Source of the DNA: Danxiaibacter flavus
GTDB taxonomy: Bacteria; Bacteroidota; Bacteroidia; Chitinophagales; Chitinophagaceae
Assembly (NCBI RefSeq): GCF_041060425.1
Contig: NZ_JAULBC010000006.1
Location: 248,001-312,000, forward strand
Reading direction: 5' to 3'
Length of the DNA stretch: 64,000 bases
The stretch's first letter is position 1; each line of letters opens with the position of its first letter. Positions 61,568 to 64,000 of this stretch are shown piece by piece. Under the pieces are notes generated by a model, which was not told where the DNA came from, did not search any database, and worked only from the letters and a program-made list of their open reading frames with translations. The translations under genes were made by a program, and so were the position numbers.

Positions 61568-62701
61568 ATGAAAAAGTTGCTTTTGCCCTGTTTGATTGTG
61601 GCGCTGGGTTTGATTAGTCTGCCGGCTTTTTCTCAAGATAAAAAAGATTCCAAGGAAGTTAAAGATACGCTGCCCATGCTGGGGCTGGCTGGAGATAATC
61701 TTGATCTGTACGCCGTTTTGGATTTGTTTCAAAAGTCAAAGACAATTGAGGCTTTTGAAAAATCCCTGAACGATCCAAAAGAAAAAATCAATAACCTGGA
61801 TTTGAACCTGGATAATAAAGTCGACTTTATTAAAGTGGTTACCAAAAAAGATGAAGATTCGTATAGATTTATACTTCAGGATGATATTAGTAAAACGGAA
61901 ACGCAGGATGTCGCCGTCATCTTATTGGACAGAAACAAGGATAAAAAAATTTCTTTGCAGATCGTCGGCGATGAAGAGCTGTATGGCAAAGACTATGTTA
62001 TAGAGCCAAAAGGAAACTCACCGGTTACGCCCAATCCTGCTTATAAAGGCGAGGATCCTGTTACAGTAGCAGTTCCGGCAACAACCACTACGGTCGTTGT
62101 TCAACAGGCACCCATTGTGCAATATGTATATTCCCCGGCCTATGTGCCTTATGCTCCTCCGTATTATTACGGATATTATCCACCCTGGTTTGGCTTTGCA
62201 ACGGTTATGGCCGTTGGCATCTATCGCAGTAACCACTACTATCATGGCGGCTATTACGGGGGGCACTATCATGGAGGGAATAATACAGTTATTATTAACA
62301 ACAGGAACAGCATTAATCACTATAATAGCACCAGGAATAGATCAGCTACCGTATCGGATAACCGGGCCAGGGGAAGCTATGGTAATGGATCAATAGACGG
62401 TAATAGGGGAGGTGGCAGGCCTTCGGCGTCAACGCGCCCATCTAACACGCCATCAAACAGGCCTTCAGCATCTACACGTCCTTCTAACACACCATCCAAC
62501 AGGCCATCTGCGTCAACGCGTCCTGCTACTTCAGACAGAGCAGGAGGCGGATCTTCTTTTTCCAATCGCCAGACGCCATCAGCATCAACCCGCCAGTCAT
62601 CTAATTTTTCTTCGTCCAGATCGGGTTCGGGCTTTTCAGGCGGAGGACGTTCTATGGGTGGAGGTGCCAGAGGTGGAGGCGGTGGAGGAAGAAGAAGGTA
62701 A
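61568..62701 (+). CDS. Exported protein with Tyr/Gly/His- and Ser/Pro-rich C-terminus
   Basis: A 377-residue protein with a signal peptide (MKKLLLPCLIVALGLISLPAFSQ, cleavage about 22). Residues about 40-150 form an ordered domain (DLYAVLDLFQKSKTIEAFEKSLNDP, DKVDFIKVVTKKDEDSYRFILQDD; DVAVILLDRNKDKKISLQIVGDEELYG) with an Asp/Asn-rich EF-hand-like segment (DRNKDKKIS). The remainder is low-complexity: a YYYGYYPPWFG region, HYYHGGYYGGHYHGG, three RPSASTRPSNTPSN repeats and a Gly/Arg tail. An unannotated Bacteroidota envelope protein type; function unknown. Start at ATG 61568; the upstream open frame is not signal-like. Confidence 0.75.
   Translation: MKKLLLPCLIVALGLISLPAFSQDKKDSKEVKDTLPMLGLAGDNLDLYAVLDLFQKSKTIEAFEKSLNDPKEKINNLDLNLDNKVDFIKVVTKKDEDSYRFILQDDISKTETQDVAVILLDRNKDKKISLQIVGDEELYGKDYVIEPKGNSPVTPNPAYKGEDPVTVAVPATTTTVVVQQAPIVQYVYSPAYVPYAPPYYYGYYPPWFGFATVMAVGIYRSNHYYHGGYYGGHYHGGNNTVIINNRNSINHYNSTRNRSATVSDNRARGSYGNGSIDGNRGGGRPSASTRPSNTPSNRPSASTRPSNTPSNRPSASTRPATSDRAGGGSSFSNRQTPSASTRQSSNFSSSRSGSGFSGGGRSMGGGARGGGGGGRRR
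62417..62538 (+). repeat. 42-bp tandem repeat inside coding sequence
   Basis: Units at 62417-62458, 62459-62500 and a partial at 62501-62538, each encoding RPSASTRPSNTPSN-like residues. Units differ at synonymous sites mostly, so the peptide repeat is kept. Confidence 0.85.
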
Positions 62702-63061
62702 TTAAATTGACAATGGATAGTTCCTGCCCGACTGAAGTCTTTCAGGCGGGGATAATTGAAAATGATTGTTCTCGATTAACTTGATGGACTTAAGCACATT
62801 CTTCGCTCTTTCTCTGCGTGGTAGTTTAACCACAGAGTGAAAGGAGTTTTATTCACAGAGTTTCACAGAAAAAAAACAAAGCTTTTTTTGGGGTAATAAA
62901 ACCGTGCAACTCCGTGAATAAACTCTGTGTCTATCTGTGGTAAAAACCAAATGCCGTAAGGCATTAAAGCCATCTTTCTATTAATGCGAATGAATGTGTT
63001 GGTAAACAAAAAAGGTCTTCCGGAACAACCGGAAAACCTTTGAAAAATATCTTAAGATTTT
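62702..63061. repeat. 360-bp intergenic region with inverted ACACAGAG-type repeats
   Basis: ACCACAGAGTG, TTCACAGAGTTTCACAG (62829-62872) and the complementary CTCCGTGAATAAACTCTGTG, CTATCTGTGGT (62910-62942) face each other. Similar words occur at 45613-45661. The terminator at 63011-63041 is at the right end. No gene. Confidence 0.6.
63000..63041 (-). terminator. Terminator of NTF2-like lipoprotein gene
   Basis: AAAGGT-C-TTCCGG (63011-63023) pairs with CCGGAA-A-ACCTTT (63029-63041) with one mismatch and loop AACAA; TTTTGTTTACC follows on the minus strand. 20 nt past the stop at 63062. Confidence 0.82.
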
Positions 63062-63553
63062 TTATTTAATCGGCCGATCAGAGGCACTCATATCCCTTAC
63101 AGCAACATAGCTGCCGTTTCTCTTCTCAAACAGCGTCATATAATTCCCGGTATTGAATGGAGTGTTAGTTGAATCAACAACTGTAAAAGATCCAACCTCT
63201 ACAACCATATTTCCATTTTCGGATACAAAAACTTCATTCGTTGTAAAAGAAATCTTGTCTGTATTCCCGATTACGTCTGATTGTAAAAATGCTATGATCG
63301 AATCCTTACCAACCAACGGCTTCCTGTTTTGATAGAAGCTGGTTGCATCATCAGCATAGTAACCAATGTTTTTCACTACTCCGCTATTGTAAGTCGCCGC
63401 AAATTCAGTCTCTTTGGCCTGAATTTCTTTTTTGATCTGCTCCTTGTCAATCGTTACAGTCGTTGGTTCTTCTTTTTTTGTTTGACTTTGACAAGCCAAC
63501 ATCAGGCTGGTTATGCATACGAATGTTGTCGCTTTTATGATCGTTGTTTTCAT
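63062..63553 (-). CDS. SnoaL/NTF2-like (DUF4440) lipoprotein
   Basis: A 163-residue lipoprotein (lipobox LMLAC, Cys21) with an NTF2-like cone fold: QIKKEIQAKETEFAATYNSGVVKNIGYYADDATSFYQNRKPLVGKDSIIAFLQS (about 40-93) and EVFVSENGNMVVEVGSFTVVDSTNTPFNTGNYMTLFEKRNGSYVAVRDMSASD. The helix-AATYN-YYADDA pattern is typical of YybH/SnoaL-like proteins. Enzyme or binding role unknown. Monocistronic, with a terminator. Confidence 0.85.
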   Translation of the reverse strand: MKTTIIKATTFVCITSLMLACQSQTKKEEPTTVTIDKEQIKKEIQAKETEFAATYNSGVVKNIGYYADDATSFYQNRKPLVGKDSIIAFLQSDVIGNTDKISFTTNEVFVSENGNMVVEVGSFTVVDSTNTPFNTGNYMTLFEKRNGSYVAVRDMSASDRPIK

Positions 63554-63765
63554 ATTTGAACGCTATTGCCTTAATTATTAAAAAATAAAACCTGGTAACA
63601 CTTCATCGCAATTTTAAATCAGCTTAGAGAGCCTGTTTAAAAATTGTGATGTTGTATAACAAGTACTCATACTGGTAATTATTTATCATCTACAAAGTCA
63701 ACGAATATTTTTCTATCCTGATCAGGACTTAGTCTATGACCAGTAGCTATTTACAGATCGGAGTA

Positions 63766-64000
63766 CTAGTATGATTTTGGTGCTGTGCTTGGTGCTTTCT
63801 GTTGTCCCAGTTTAAATGTAAGTCCACCGCCTAAAACAAACTGCAGCATAGTTGAATAAGTAGATACTCCGGCACCTGCGCCACCTGTTCCAAAATACAA
63901 AGCACCACCGGCACCTTGCGGAACAGAAAGAAGCTGTGTCTGCAACTTAATACCTACTTTGCCAGATGTCCAAATGTTAGTGCCTAAACGAAGGCCCCAT
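63766..64000 (-). CDS. Outer-membrane beta-barrel protein, C-terminal fragment (5'-partial at window edge)
   Basis: Reading leftward from the window end the frame gives GLRLGTNIWTSGKVGIKLQ, TQLLSVPQGAGGALYFG, GAGAGVSTYSTMLQFVLGGG and LTFKLGQQKAPSTAPKSY, ending at the TAG whose complement starts at 63766. Amphipathic strands with Gly turns and a penultimate LTFKL strand fit a small OmpA-like or porin-like barrel. At least 78 residues are visible; the start is beyond 64000. Too short for a family assignment. Confidence 0.7.
   Translation of the reverse strand, partial: WGLRLGTNIWTSGKVGIKLQTQLLSVPQGAGGALYFGTGGAGAGVSTYSTMLQFVLGGGLTFKLGQQKAPSTAPKSY

Noticed and set aside
62412..62705. 97-codon frame overlapping the Ser/Pro-rich gene
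   Set aside because: A different frame of a low-complexity tandem repeat; the main frame has signal peptide and domain.
1..64000. tRNA, rRNA, tmRNA or riboswitch genes
   Set aside because: No cloverleaf with TTCRANYC-type arms, no rRNA segment and no known riboswitch core was recognised by eye; a covariance-model scan would be needed to exclude them.

Overview
The window is chromosomal DNA from a Bacteroidota bacterium, most likely of the Chitinophagaceae or a close relative. The basis is two SusC/SusD pairs, many lipoproteins with a Cys about 20 residues from the start, Bacteroidota-type -7 boxes (TAnnTTTG), DUF2490 and SusD-like families, an RND pump fused to its outer-membrane channel, and weak Shine-Dalgarno use. 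I see no rRNA, tRNA, CRISPR array, prophage or transposase.

Layout. 0-3.2 kb: the end of a CzcA/CusA-type metal or drug efflux pump fused to a TolC-like channel, and its adaptor lipoprotein. 3.5-6.8 kb: an ATP-grasp-like protein, a class I glutamine amidotransferase and a DNA glycosylase (tag). 7-8.4 kb: a FucP/GluP-type sugar transporter with a LacI-type operator upstream. 8.8-20.8 kb: mostly housekeeping (GNAT, accD, smpB, TonB-like, folC, cutC, glycosylasparaginase, NDH-2, cdd, pncB). 20.9-25.4 kb: an isolated SusD/SusC pair. 25.9-34 kb: a membrane protein with a TPR protein, an HD hydrolase, a beta-helix lipoprotein, a PAS/GAF histidine kinase and a DUF2383-type protein. 35.2-43.1 kb: a seven-gene same-strand cluster with four AhpD-like (CMD) paralogues, an MFS transporter, SusC and SusD; I consider this the most unusual locus. 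43.2-45.2 kb: a DUF2490 protein and two small exported proteins, one built of three KGYY repeats. 45.7-59.5 kb: a stress or low-oxygen style island: zinc alcohol dehydrogenase, FMN-binding PNPOx-like protein, PAS kinase, a response regulator with a CRP-type output, flavodoxin (HemG-like), HdeD-like membrane protein, then LOG-PPK2-glgP-glgX-lipoprotein as a probable operon. 60-64 kb: an outer-membrane protein, a Tyr/Gly-rich exported protein, an NTF2-like lipoprotein and the end of another beta-barrel protein.

How parts may work together. In the CMD cluster, SusC/SusD would import a ligand over the outer membrane, the MFS protein would move it (or a product) over the inner membrane, and four cytosolic CxxC enzymes would act on it. 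In the stress island I found, by eye, CRP-like dyads of the form TGA-CC-N4-TCA (or the reverse complement) in promoter regions. Two of them, 5 kb apart, sit at the same distance (about 54-55 nt) from a start codon and about 32-34 nt upstream of a -7-like element, which fits activation by the locally encoded REC-cNMP-HTH protein.

The intergenic spaces carry several unrelated word-repeat families (built on GTGCGAATG, CAATTGAAAATG, ATACGTTTTACGT, GTAAGACC, ACACAGAG and CCCGTAGGG). Several abut start or stop codons directly. Their role is unknown. All family assignments are from reading the protein sequences; no database search was run.
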